DNA of 57,307 nt from a bacterium. GTDB taxonomy: Bacteria > Sumerlaeota > Sumerlaeia > MVZB01. The notes under the pieces were generated by a model. It saw only the letters and a program-made list of their open reading frames with translations. It did not search any database and was not told the origin of the DNA. Shown here in pieces: positions 9,120 through 17,394 of the stretch; positions within the stretch are counted from its first letter, which is position 1; every line of letters starts with the position of its first letter. The position numbers were made by a program, and so were the translations under genes. The stretch lies in NCBI GenBank assembly GCA_021372575.1, contig JAJFUE010000028.1, forward strand, positions 1 through 57,307. The letters run 5' to 3'.

Positions 9120-9995
9120 TCAATCATTACCGGTCTGGCGCGGGTCGAGGGCGGCGCGGAGGGATTCGCCGAGGGTCTGGAAGAGAAACATCGTGAGGCA
9201 GATCGCGGCGGCGGGGAACGCGAGGAGGTGGGGGTGAGAGAGGAGGGCGTCGCGGCCTTCGGAGGCCAGCGTGCCCCACGACGCGTGCGGGATGCTCACG
9301 CCCAGGCCGATGAAGCTCAGGAACGATTCGGTGAAGATCGCCTGCGGGATCATGAACGTCGCCGTGACGACAACCACGCCGGTCGTGTTGGGGAGGATGT
9401 GACGGCGGAAAATGCGCCAGAATCCGGCACCGAGCGCGCGCGCCGCCTCGACGAATTCGCGGGTTTTCAACTCGGCCACGCGCACGCGGACGACGCGCGC
9501 CATTTGCAGCCAATACACCAGGCCCAAAGCGATGAAGATATTCGTCAGCCGCGGGCCCGTCACGACCATGAGCGCGATCACAACCAGCAGCAGCGGGACG
9601 GCGTAGAGGAAATCGACGAGGCGCATCAGCGCGGCTTCGACCAGTCCGCCGCGCAGGCCGGCCACGCCGCCGACCGTCACGCCGATGAGCAGGCTCACGA
9701 GCGCGCCCATCGCGCCGACCGCGAGCGAGATCCGGCCGCCATACAGCACGCGCGTCAGGAGGTCGCGGCCGAGCGCGTCGGAGCCCATCCAGTGCCGCGC
9801 GCTCGGCGGCGCATACGTGTGGTAGAGATCCTGCTCGCTTTCGGTGTACGGGCTCAGCCACGGCCCGACGATGGCAATAATGGTAATGAGCATCAACCCG
9901 ATGAACGCAAACCAGAACGCGCGGTCGCGGCGCATGCGCAGCCACCAGCGCGGCGCGCCACCGACCGGCCTGATCTGTGTCGGCGCCATCGTCAT
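9120..9995 (-). CDS. Opp/Dpp-family ABC transporter permease (OppC/DppC type)
   Basis: 291 residues, with an N-terminal OppC_N-like segment (HWMGSDALGRDLLTRVLYGGR) and the BPD_transp_1 domain. The EAA loop that docks on the ATPase reads EAARALGAGFWRIFRRHILPN around residue 190. About six membrane segments are visible. It overlaps the upstream permease gene by four bases (ATGA, 9992-9995), so the two are translationally coupled. No substrate-binding protein or ATPase is in the window, so the substrate (di/oligopeptide by family) stays open. Confidence 0.9.
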   Translation of the reverse strand: MTMAPTQIRPVGGAPRWWLRMRRDRAFWFAFIGLMLITIIAIVGPWLSPYTESEQDLYHTYAPPSARHWMGSDALGRDLLTRVLYGGRISLAVGAMGALVSLLIGVTVGGVAGLRGGLVEAALMRLVDFLYAVPLLLVVIALMVVTGPRLTNIFIALGLVYWLQMARVVRVRVAELKTREFVEAARALGAGFWRIFRRHILPNTTGVVVVTATFMIPQAIFTESFLSFIGLGVSIPHASWGTLASEGRDALLSHPHLLAFPAAAICLTMFLFQTLGESLRAALDPRQTGND

Positions 9996-10927
9996 GGGCG
10001 GCGCGTCCTCGGGTCGAGCCAGCGCGCAACCCCGTCTGAGATGAGATTAAAACTGACCAGCAGCACGGTGTAAAAGACCGTCAGGCCCATGATCATCGGG
10101 TAGTTGCGGTTGCTGATCGAATACACGAAATCGCGGCCGAGGCCCGGGATGTCGAAAATGAGCTCCACGACGAACGAGCCAGTCATGACGGCGGCGGCCT
10201 GCGGCCCGAGGAACGCCAGCACGGGCGCAAGGATGTGCCGCAGCGCGTGCACGGCGACGATCCGCCACGGCGCGACGCCCTTGGCGCGCGCGGTGCGCAA
10301 GAAATCACTTCGCAGCACTTCCGAAAGCTCGCTGCGGATCAAGCGTGCGAGATACGCGGTCGGCAGCGCGGACAGCGAAATCGCCGGCAACACCGCCGAC
10401 GCCGCGCCATACCACCCCGACCCGGGAAATAATCTTAATTTTAATGAGAATACATATAATAATAACGAAGCCAGGATGAACGACGGGATCGCGACGCCCG
10501 CCGATGCGGCGGTGGCATTGATCCGGTCGGGCCAGCCGCCGGGCTTGAGCGCGGCGGCAATTCCCAATGGAAATGCCAATGTTAATGAAATTGCCAACGC
10601 GATGACGCCGAGCACCGCCGAAACCGGGAACCGCTGCGCAATGACCTCGCCGACGGTCACGCCCGGCTGATCGTACGACGGCCCGAACCGGCCCGTTGCC
10701 GCCGCGCCGAGGTAGCGCGCGTATTGTTTCCACGCCGGCTCGTCGAGGTGGTAGTAGTGCTCGATCGCCTGCTGGACGGCGGCGGGGATTTTGCGGTCGC
10801 GGCTGAACGGCCCGCCGGGCGTCATGCGCATCAGGATGAAGGTGGCGGTCGCGACGGCCCACGCGACGACGATCACGATCGCCGCCGACCGCGCAAGCAT
10901 TGCCAAGATCCGCAAACAAGCCGACAT
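9992..10927 (-). CDS. Opp/Dpp-family ABC transporter permease (OppB/DppB type)
   Basis: 311 residues: N-terminal membrane segment, the OppB-type sequence MRMTPGGPF near residue 33, an EAA-type loop (RTARAKGVAPWRIVAVHALRH) and the family C-terminus with ELIFDIPGLGRDFV. It forms the permease heterodimer with the downstream gene. Two runs of AT-rich, rare-looking codons occur within membrane segments (10430-10465, residues 155-166; and 10560-10597, residues about 111-123), unlike the rest of the gene, although the protein stays family-like there. The start has no good Shine-Dalgarno; a 9-nt tandem repeat lies just upstream. Confidence 0.9.
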   Translation of the reverse strand: MSACLRILAMLARSAAIVIVVAWAVATATFILMRMTPGGPFSRDRKIPAAVQQAIEHYYHLDEPAWKQYARYLGAAATGRFGPSYDQPGVTVGEVIAQRFPVSAVLGVIALAISLTLAFPLGIAAALKPGGWPDRINATAASAGVAIPSFILASLLLYVFSLKLRLFPGSGWYGAASAVLPAISLSALPTAYLARLIRSELSEVLRSDFLRTARAKGVAPWRIVAVHALRHILAPVLAFLGPQAAAVMTGSFVVELIFDIPGLGRDFVYSISNRNYPMIMGLTVFYTVLLVSFNLISDGVARWLDPRTRRP

Positions 10928-10936
10928 GGAATAATG

Positions 10937-10972
10937 AGACCTATAAGACCTATGGGACCTGTAAGACCTATG
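10937..10972. repeat. 9-nt tandem repeat (AGACCTATR)x4
   Basis: Four contiguous 9-nt units (AGACCTATA, AGACCTATG, GGACCTGTA, AGACCTATG) nine bases upstream of the oppB-type start codon on the opposite strand. The array occupies the place where the leader and ribosome-binding site of that gene should be. Confidence 0.85.
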
Positions 10973-11224
10973 TCATGCTCAAATTGTAAACAGCTTATCG
11001 CTTTTCGCGCAACCAGTCATCGAGGGCCTTCCGTCAAACTTCTTGATGGAAGAAACGAACGGTTTTTATTCATCGGTCATCGTTTGGCATCCATCATTCC
11101 AGTTGACGGTTGGGATCAAATCGCCTATGAAAAATACAGGGCCGCATCCATCGCGATGTCCGCGTTGCGTTTGTTTATGTGCGGTGGTGCGCCGTGGAAG
11201 TTTGACAGGAGTTTCGTGCCGGCC

Positions 11225-11455
11225 ATGGGATACCGCGATTATTCCGAAATACCAATGGAACTGTTCACGCGCCTCTCCGATCCCGTTCACATCAACGACG
11301 ACCAACTGCGCCGCCGCCTGAAACAGGGTCAGGGCGAACCGATTTACCGCCTCGAGCAACTTGAGCGCATTTACAACGACATGGCGCTCGAGCCGCTCGT
11401 CAAGCTCGAGTTCGATCGATTCCATACGCTCCGCAAACATCACCAGCCGCGCTGA
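11225..11455 (+). CDS. small protein of unknown function
   Basis: 76 residues, acidic and basic rich, no signal or membrane segment. I do not recognise the family. Coding is supported by strongly GC-rich third positions from about 11255 to the stop and a helical, charged sequence ending YNDMALEPLVKLEFDRFH. The open frame runs back to 10724, but upstream of about 11200 the codons look non-coding. AGGAG at 11207-11211 precedes both a GTG at 11216 (4 nt) and the ATG at 11225 (13 nt); either could be the start. The SGNH hydrolase gene follows after 31 nt. Confidence 0.5.
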   Translation: MGYRDYSEIPMELFTRLSDPVHINDDQLRRRLKQGQGEPIYRLEQLERIYNDMALEPLVKLEFDRFHTLRKHHQPR

Positions 11456-11486
11456 CGCGCCGAAGCCTCCCCGAGGGGCAGCCCCG

Positions 11487-12110
11487 ATGCGAATCAAAGT
11501 CGTTGCGGCCGTCCTGTTCGTCGCGCTCGCGTGGATCGGTTATTACAGCTACACCGATTCCCACCGCAAGATCGTGAACTACCCTCCCCCAGCCACCGGA
11601 CCGATCGTCGCACTCGGCGACAGCCTGACGTTCGGCACCGGCGCCGATAGCGCGACGTGCTACCCGACCGTCCTCGGCAAGATGATCGGCCGGCCGATCG
11701 TCAACAAGGGCGTTCCCGGCGACAAGATCGCCGACGCGGCGGCGCGGCTCGACCGCGACGTGCTCAAGCTCAAACCGTCCATCGTGATCGTGTTCCTCGG
11801 AGGCAACGACGTCCTGCAGCAGTTGCCGCTCGACCGGAGCTTTCAGGACCTGGAGCGCATCGTGCGGCGCATCCAGGAGAAGGGGGCGATGGTGGTGCTG
11901 GTCGGCATTCGCGCCCTCTCGCCGATCGGCGGCCTGGGCGCGCGCTACCATGCGCTGGCCCGCGAGACCGGCTGCGTGTATATCGACGACGCCCTCGACG
12001 ACATCCTTACGGACGTCGCGCTGCGCCACGACCAGATCCACCCCAACGCCAAGGGCTACCACATCGTCGCCGAACGCATCGCCGCCGCGATGAAGCCATA
12101 CCTGAAATAA
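11487..12110 (+). CDS. SGNH/GDSL hydrolase (TesA-like esterase), membrane-anchored or exported
   Basis: 207 residues. An N-terminal hydrophobic segment (residues 3-17) suggests export or anchoring. SGNH blocks are complete: block I ALGDSLTFG (nucleophile serine), a block II glycine in NKGVPG, block III GGND, and block V DQIHPN with the catalytic Asp and His. Such enzymes hydrolyse esters or thioesters of small acyl substrates; the natural substrate cannot be read from sequence. The start has GAGGGG eight bases upstream. The open frame extends 42 codons further upstream but that part is serine-rich nonsense. Confidence 0.88.
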   Translation: MRIKVVAAVLFVALAWIGYYSYTDSHRKIVNYPPPATGPIVALGDSLTFGTGADSATCYPTVLGKMIGRPIVNKGVPGDKIADAAARLDRDVLKLKPSIVIVFLGGNDVLQQLPLDRSFQDLERIVRRIQEKGAMVVLVGIRALSPIGGLGARYHALARETGCVYIDDALDDILTDVALRHDQIHPNAKGYHIVAERIAAAMKPYLK

Positions 12111-12133
12111 ATTCAGGGAGCGTTCCGGGATTG

Positions 12134-12161
12134 CGTCTTTTGCCCTTTTGCGCTTTTGCGC
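12134..12161. repeat. 8-nt tandem repeat (CTTTTGCS)
   Basis: Three to four imperfect CTTTTGCG/CTTTTGCC units downstream of the SGNH hydrolase stop, one of several short-period arrays in the window. It has no hairpin and no obvious coding value. Confidence 0.55.
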
Positions 12162-12183
12162 GATCTCTTTTCTCTTCCCCCGC

Positions 12184-12213
12184 TTGACCTGCGCTGGGCA
12201 AACGCGCTAAACT
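12184..12213 (+). promoter_or_regulatory. predicted sigma-70-type promoter for the menC-like gene
   Basis: TTGACC (12184-12189), an 18-nt spacer, and TAAACT (12208-12213). It sits in the only non-coding stretch before the menC-like gene and would give a leader of about 135 nt. Pattern match only. Confidence 0.45.
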
Positions 12214-12357
12214 CAATTGTTCGTTGATGTAAATTCGAGTTCTTTCGCGCGCAGCGTTTGATTGTTCGCACATGTCACGTTCGGGGCGGCGGCGGCCGCA
12301 CCGGCAGGGGTCTGTGTATCCAACCCGGCCCCGAGTCCCCGATGGAGCCCGCGCATC

Positions 12358-13461
12358 ATGGCCAACCAAGTCACCCTGCTCCACATCGACGTTCCGATGA
12401 CCGAGCCGTTCCGCACCAGCTCGGGCTCAATCTCGAGCAAACAAGCCGTCATCGTGATGATCGAGCGCGAAGGCATCCGTGCGTTCGGCGAGGCCTCGCC
12501 GATGACGGGGCTGTTTCACTCGGCCATCACGGCCCAGGTCACGTGGGAATTCCTTGTCGATTACGCGATCGACGAGCTGATTCGCGACCGCCGCATGCGG
12601 CCGCAGTTCGTGGCCGACCAGTTCGCCCGCCACGCCTCGCAGACGTTCGGCTGGGCCGGGATCGAGGGCGCGCTGTGGGACCTGGCGGTGCAGGAGGAAG
12701 ACACGGGTTTCCTCGAGCGGCTGGAGCTCGAGGCGCGGCCGCTGGAGACGGGGCTTGCGCTGGGAATTTACCCGTCGATCAACGAGTTGGTCCGCTCGTG
12801 CCGGCACTGGATGAAATCCGGCTACCGGCGGATCAAGATCAAGATTGAACCGGGGTGGGACATCGAGCCGGCGCGCGCCATGCGCGCCGAATTCGGCGAC
12901 ATCCCGCTCGTCGTCGATGCCAACTGCGCCTACGGCAACGAACACCTCGAAGTCTTCGACGAGCTCGACAAATTCGGGCTGGTCATGATCGAGCAGCCGC
13001 TGGGCGTGACGGACTACCCGGGCCACAAGAAGCTGCAGGAACGGATCAAGACGCCAATCTGCTTCGACGAGAGCGCCACCGAATGGCAACGCGTCGAATC
13101 GGCGATCGCCATGGACGCCTGCCGGATCGTGAACATCAAGATCCAGCGGCTCGGCGGGCTGATGCCGGCGCGGCGCATGATCGAGCGCTGCAACGCGCAG
13201 GATATCCCGACGTGGATCGGCACAATGCCGGAGCTTGGCATCGGCGCGCTGCACGGGCTGTATCTGGCGATGCACCCGCTGTGCACGATGCCGACCGACA
13301 TTCAGGCCAGCAGCCGCTGGTTCGCCGAGGACATCATCGATCCGCCGATCGAGGTCAAGGACGGCATGATCGAAATCCCCGAGGCGCACCTCCGCCGGCC
13401 GCAGGTCAACCTCGACGCAATCGACCGGTTCACGAAAAACGCCAGAAGCTTCAAATTCTGA
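12358..13461 (+). CDS. menC: o-succinylbenzoate synthase / N-succinylamino-acid racemase family (enolase superfamily)
   Basis: 367 residues. The enolase-superfamily active site is intact: KIK with K160 and K162, metal ligands D187 (VVDAN), E212 (IEQP) and D237 (FDES), and K261 (NIKIQRLGG). The N-terminal capping part contains FRTSSGS, and WIGTMPELGIGALH near the C-terminus matches the OSBS/NSAR branch rather than muconate lactonising enzymes. OSBS dehydrates SHCHC in menaquinone synthesis; NSAR members epimerise N-succinyl amino acids. No other men gene is present, so the reaction is undecided. ATG 12358 is chosen because the 32 codons before it (from 12262) look non-coding. Confidence 0.85.
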   Translation: MANQVTLLHIDVPMTEPFRTSSGSISSKQAVIVMIEREGIRAFGEASPMTGLFHSAITAQVTWEFLVDYAIDELIRDRRMRPQFVADQFARHASQTFGWAGIEGALWDLAVQEEDTGFLERLELEARPLETGLALGIYPSINELVRSCRHWMKSGYRRIKIKIEPGWDIEPARAMRAEFGDIPLVVDANCAYGNEHLEVFDELDKFGLVMIEQPLGVTDYPGHKKLQERIKTPICFDESATEWQRVESAIAMDACRIVNIKIQRLGGLMPARRMIERCNAQDIPTWIGTMPELGIGALHGLYLAMHPLCTMPTDIQASSRWFAEDIIDPPIEVKDGMIEIPEAHLRRPQVNLDAIDRFTKNARSFKF

Positions 13462-13478
13462 GCCCCGACCGTATTTCG

Positions 13479-13506
13479 TTGTCAAATACCCATGATCATC
13501 TAAAAT
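13479..13506 (+). promoter_or_regulatory. predicted sigma-70-type promoter for the fusion gene
   Basis: TTGTCA (13479-13484), 16-nt spacer, TAAAAT (13501-13506), about 55 nt before the start of the glycosyltransferase-phosphatase fusion gene. Pattern match only. Confidence 0.5.
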
Positions 13507-13560
13507 ATGGGTGCCGGCGCAGGACGGCCTTTGCGAGAGCTTTCGGTCAAGTCGATATAG

Positions 13561-15828
13561 ATGACGGAAAATAATTCGCCGAATGAAACGCAGGTGGCCG
13601 CCAGCCGCCGCATCATGCCCTTGATCGCGATGGCGGCCCTGGGGCTTTCGCTCTGGTCGTGGTCGGGCGGGCTGTGGGACATCTGGTCGCGCGCCGACGC
13701 GAGGTGGATCCAATGGCTGCGCGACATGGTCGCCAACAACCACTGGTCGCCGCGCGGGCATTGGCCGCTCTCGAACTGGACCTACGAACTCATCCTGGTC
13801 CTCAATCACAATGTCGTGGATGCATGGTTGCTGAGGCTGCCGTCGGTGGTTTTCGGCGTGATCGCGCTCATGCTGACATACCGGATCGGCTGCGTGTTGT
13901 TCGGCGCGGGGGCGGGATGGCTTGCCGCGCTGATCTTCGCCGCGACGGCCGCGCTGGTCGGGGTCGTCCCGGCGCTGAACCCCGGGATGATGATGACGGC
14001 GTGGATCATGCTGGCGCTGGACACGTGGTTCCAGCGGCCGGCGGGCCGGATCGGACGGGGGCGCATCGCCGCAATCGTCGTATTGACGCTGCTCGGTCTT
14101 TTGACGGCCGGCTGGTGCGCGCCGCTGGTTGTGCTGGCCGTGATCGGCGCGGACTTGTATTGGGATCGCAAGCCGTGGCTGCCTGCGATCTGGGTGGTGG
14201 CCGCGATCATCGCCTCGATCGACACGCGCTACTGGGCGGCGGCGCTGACGGCGCTCGTCCCGCCGATGGCGATCATGCTGGGCGCGCTTGCGAATCATGT
14301 GAACGCGAAAAAACTGCCGGCGGAAGCCGGCAGGACGATCGGCGCGGCGGGCGTCATCGCCTCGATTACGATTCTTGCCGGCGGCCTGATCATGTTCCAG
14401 GAGCCGGACTGGTTCTGGACGCGCGGGTTTTTCATCATGCGCCCGGGGCTTTTCCTGCTCCTCGTCTTCATCATCCTCCTGTTTATTTTCAGCATCGTGA
14501 TCATCGTGAAGCCGCGCACGCCGATCGTGATCGGATCCGCAATCGCGCTCCTGACGATGGCGAACGTGGTCGTGCTGGGCGGACTCAAGCCGGCGATGAA
14601 TCCGGCGCGCACGGCCGCGAATATTTCGGACCTGATCGAGCACTACATGCCGGAGAATGATGCCGTCGTCGGCGTAATCGGCAAGGCCAACGACCCGCGT
14701 TACCATGTGCATGGCCGTTATCGCGTGAAGGAACTTCCGGCCAAGGAATCCAAATTCCAGCAGGTCAAGCGCATGCCGGCGATCTTGATCGGCCGCAAGG
14801 ATGAAGTCCACAAGATGTCGGCGGCGTTTCGCGCGGCCGGCTATACGCCCGCCAAGACAATCGACGGGCTCGGCCGGCGGCTGACCGTCCTGCAACGCAG
14901 CACGCTGGAGGTGAAATGCGACCCGTTCGTCCGGCTCATCGCCCTCGGCGACACGGGCACGGGCAACAATCACCAGTATCGCATCGGCGAGCAAATGGCC
15001 CGGCAATGCGACCGGTTCGGCAACGTGTCGGCGTGCCTGCTGCTGGGCGACAATATTTATGAGAACGACGAACTCGAGGCCGGCCTGGAAAAGCGCTTCC
15101 TCAAGCCGTTCGATCCGCTGATCCGCCGCAAGATCCCGTTCTACGCGGCTCTCGGCAACCACGACTATTCGGTGATTGACAAAGCGCGATTCGAAATGAA
15201 CTTGCCATGGTTCAACATGGGCGGCCACAACTATTATGCGCAGACGTTCGGCAACGGGCTGGTGACGGTGTTCTTCCTCGATTGCGAGACGATCAAGAAC
15301 GATCCGACCCAGTTCTTGTGGCTCGAGAACGAGCTGCGCAACTGCCGCTCGAAGTGGAAGGTGCTGATCAATCACATCCCCATGGTCGCGTCCAACGTCC
15401 TGCACGCGGACAATCCGGACACGTTCGACCTGCTCGACAAGCTGATGCTCAATGGCGGGGTCGATATGGTCCTGAGCGGGCACAATCATCTTTACGAACG
15501 GCGGCGGCTGCTGGATGGGATTCAGTATGTGACGATCGGCTCGGGCGGGCACGTCAGCGACGATTTCGAATTCCCACCCGACAAGAACCGCGCCGTCGGC
15601 TACAACAAGGCCTGCTGTTTCTCATGGATGGAGATCACGCCCGACGCGATCCACTTCCAGGTGCGCAACGAGACGGGAATGCTCGTTGATGAATTCCGAC
15701 TGAGCCGCGGCGTGGACGGCCGGGTCCAGGTGGCCGACATCCCGGTGGCACAGCAGGGATTGCCGCCGGCACCCCAGGCGAACGCCGCCGCCGAAAACAA
15801 ATCCATGCCGCCCTCGCCCGCACGTTGA
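13561..15828 (+). CDS. fusion: ArnT/PMT-like membrane protein + purple-acid-phosphatase-like metallophosphoesterase
   Basis: 755 residues in two parts. Residues 1-355 have about nine or ten hydrophobic segments with the PMT/ArnT (GT-C) layout: an extracytoplasmic first loop with ADARWIQWLRDM and the AWLLRLPSVVFG motif. The loop departs from the usual ExR...KPPL pattern, so transferase activity is doubtful. Residues 455-705 form a calcineurin-like phosphoesterase with D464 (GDTG), D497/N498 (GDN), N533/H534/D535 (GNHD), H605 and H641/H643 (GHNH), a complete two-metal site. About 40 low-complexity residues end the protein. GT-C active sites and a C-terminal domain after the last helix are normally extracytoplasmic. 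There is no clear Shine-Dalgarno at the chosen ATG. Confidence 0.85.
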   Translation: MTENNSPNETQVAASRRIMPLIAMAALGLSLWSWSGGLWDIWSRADARWIQWLRDMVANNHWSPRGHWPLSNWTYELILVLNHNVVDAWLLRLPSVVFGVIALMLTYRIGCVLFGAGAGWLAALIFAATAALVGVVPALNPGMMMTAWIMLALDTWFQRPAGRIGRGRIAAIVVLTLLGLLTAGWCAPLVVLAVIGADLYWDRKPWLPAIWVVAAIIASIDTRYWAAALTALVPPMAIMLGALANHVNAKKLPAEAGRTIGAAGVIASITILAGGLIMFQEPDWFWTRGFFIMRPGLFLLLVFIILLFIFSIVIIVKPRTPIVIGSAIALLTMANVVVLGGLKPAMNPARTAANISDLIEHYMPENDAVVGVIGKANDPRYHVHGRYRVKELPAKESKFQQVKRMPAILIGRKDEVHKMSAAFRAAGYTPAKTIDGLGRRLTVLQRSTLEVKCDPFVRLIALGDTGTGNNHQYRIGEQMARQCDRFGNVSACLLLGDNIYENDELEAGLEKRFLKPFDPLIRRKIPFYAALGNHDYSVIDKARFEMNLPWFNMGGHNYYAQTFGNGLVTVFFLDCETIKNDPTQFLWLENELRNCRSKWKVLINHIPMVASNVLHADNPDTFDLLDKLMLNGGVDMVLSGHNHLYERRRLLDGIQYVTIGSGGHVSDDFEFPPDKNRAVGYNKACCFSWMEITPDAIHFQVRNETGMLVDEFRLSRGVDGRVQVADIPVAQQGLPPAPQANAAAENKSMPPSPAR

Positions 15829-15853
15829 CATCTCGATGATGCACGGCTAAATT
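15825..15853 (+). promoter_or_regulatory. predicted sigma-70 promoter for frr
   Basis: TTGACA (15825-15830), exactly 17 nt, TAAATT (15848-15853). This is the best consensus promoter in the window; its -35 box overlaps the stop codon region of the preceding fusion gene. The leader to the frr start would be about 55 nt. Confidence 0.65.
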
Positions 15854-15915
15854 CATACCGAAGCCCGCGAGGCGCCATCCGCGCCACGGATCAGGTTGAA
15901 AGCGAGGTTGATGCC

Positions 15916-16473
15916 ATGTCCGAGGTTCTGTTCAAGGAAGCCCAGGCCAAGATGCGCAAGGCGCTCGAGGTGGTCGATCACGAAATGGGAGCGCTGCGCA
16001 CGGGCCGCGCCAACACCCATATGCTCGACGGGATCGAAGTCAACGTCTATGGAAACATGATGCCGATCAACCAGATTGCGACGGTCAACACTCCCGACGC
16101 CACGTCCATCGCGATCCAGCCGTGGGACAAAAATAATCTCGGGCCGATCGAGAAGGCGATCCTGCAGGCCAACATCGGCATTACGCCGAGCAATGACGGC
16201 AAGCTCGTGCGGCTGAACATCCCGCCGCTTACCCAGGAAACGCGCAAGGATATGGTCAAGCGCGCCCACCACATCGCCGAGGAAGGGCGCGTGGCCGTCC
16301 GCAACGTGCGCCGGCATTACAACGACGAAATCAAGAAACAGGAAAAAGACCACAAGATCACCGAGGACGACCGCGACAAGTTCATCGAGCGAGTCCAGAA
16401 GCTGACCGACGACAGCATCCTCGAAATCGACAAGCACCTGAAGGCCAAGGAAGACGAAATCATGAAGGTCTGA
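15916..16473 (+). CDS. frr: ribosome recycling factor
   Basis: 185 residues, the standard length. With EF-G it splits post-termination ribosomes. The N-terminal helix, the RTGRAN motif (residues about 29-34), PWDK, the IGITPSNDGK loop and the long C-terminal charged helices are all typical. GAGG lies eight bases before the ATG. The stop codon is followed by a 7-nt repeat array and then a strong intrinsic terminator, so frr is probably monocistronic. pyrH and tsf, its frequent neighbours, are not adjacent. Confidence 0.97.
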   Translation: MSEVLFKEAQAKMRKALEVVDHEMGALRTGRANTHMLDGIEVNVYGNMMPINQIATVNTPDATSIAIQPWDKNNLGPIEKAILQANIGITPSNDGKLVRLNIPPLTQETRKDMVKRAHHIAEEGRVAVRNVRRHYNDEIKKQEKDHKITEDDRDKFIERVQKLTDDSILEIDKHLKAKEDEIMKV

Positions 16474-16523
16474 TTTCGTGAATCGTAAATCGTGGATCGT
16501 GCATCGTGAAATCTGAATCGTGA
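16471..16523 (+). repeat. stop-codon-anchored TGA heptamer array after frr
   Basis: Starting at the frr stop codon (TGA 16471), TGA-like triplets recur at 16479, 16486 (TAA), 16493 (TGG), 16500 (TGC), 16507, 16514 and 16521, that is every 7 nt after a first step of 8. The filler is mostly ATCG. Real stops occur in all three frames. The array runs directly into the frr terminator. Confidence 0.85.
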
Positions 16524-16527
16524 ACAG

Positions 16528-16557
16528 GCGCCCGGAAATCCGGGCGCTTTTCTTTTT
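16528..16557 (+). terminator. intrinsic terminator of frr
   Basis: Perfect 8-bp GC stem (GCGCCCGG / CCGGGCGC) with a 4-nt AAAT loop, followed by TTTTCTTTTT. Textbook Rho-independent terminator on the plus strand. Confidence 0.93.
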
Positions 16558-16638
16558 GCGGACTCCGAAAATTGACAAATAACAAATGCCGGGACCACCA
16601 TTGAATGAACACGTAAAGATAATCTGCGGAGGGGAATC

Positions 16639-17223
16639 ATGGGCAGATACCTGGTCATTCTCGCGGCCCTGGGGTTGATCCTGATGGCACGGACGGCGGG
16701 GGCGCATTGCGACACGATGGATGGGCCGGTCGTTCGCGACGCGCAAACCGCGTTGAAAAACGGCGACATTACGCCGGTCCTGAAATGGATTCGCACTGCG
16801 GATGAAAAAGAAATCCGCGAAATGTTCCGAAAAACCTTGATCGTGCGGACCAGGGGCGACGATGCGCGCGAACTGGCCGACATGTATTTCTTCGAGACGC
16901 TCGTGCGCGTCCATCGGGCGGGCGAAGGCGAACCCTACACCGGGCTCAAGCCGGCCGGATCCGAAGTCGAGCCGGGAATCAAAGCCGCCGATGACGCGAT
17001 CGACAAAGGCTCGGTGGACGAGCTGATTGAAACTATTACGCGGACGGTCACGCGCGCCATACGCGAAGGTTTCAACAAAGTCGAAGCCGCGAAGGCGCAC
17101 AAGGATGAAAACGTTGCCGCCGGCCGCAAGTTCGTCGCGGCATATGTGAGTTTCATCCATTTTGTCGAAGGGATTCACGCCGCGACGGCCAGCGCCCCGG
17201 CGGGCGAAAAGCATCAGCATTAA
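16639..17223 (+). CDS. DUF6448-family exported protein
   Basis: 194 residues with a clear signal peptide ending about AGA|HCD (residues 1-22). The mature part begins HCDTMDGPVV and contains YFFETLVRVHRAGEGEPYTGLKP, the hallmark of the DUF6448 family, whose function is unknown. It ends in a His-containing tail (EKHQH). The strong Shine-Dalgarno GGAGGGG is five bases before the ATG. Free-standing gene after the frr terminator. Confidence 0.85.
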   Translation: MGRYLVILAALGLILMARTAGAHCDTMDGPVVRDAQTALKNGDITPVLKWIRTADEKEIREMFRKTLIVRTRGDDARELADMYFFETLVRVHRAGEGEPYTGLKPAGSEVEPGIKAADDAIDKGSVDELIETITRTVTRAIREGFNKVEAAKAHKDENVAAGRKFVAAYVSFIHFVEGIHAATASAPAGEKHQH

Positions 17224-17394
17224 CGCCGGCAACTGCGCATTTTTTTCTCAGGAAGTCCTGCGTCTATTCCCCATGGCGATCCAGTCATTTCACCGACGGC
17301 ATTCAGGGAAATGTCCCGATAAACATCGGCGTGGCCGGATTTAAAATGGGGCGTTGTGGAGTGATTCGTCAGACGAAGGAGGCGAACGGCTACC

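Noticed and set aside
11066-11497. 143-codon minus-strand ORF
   Set aside because: It overlaps the small plus-strand gene at 11225-11455, whose third-position GC bias is stronger and whose sequence is more protein-like.
12427-15552. 1041-codon minus-strand open frame
   Set aside because: It lies antisense to the MenC-like and fusion genes, which have intact active-site motifs. Its own translation is Arg/His/Asp-rich without domains, typical of an antisense shadow in GC-rich DNA.
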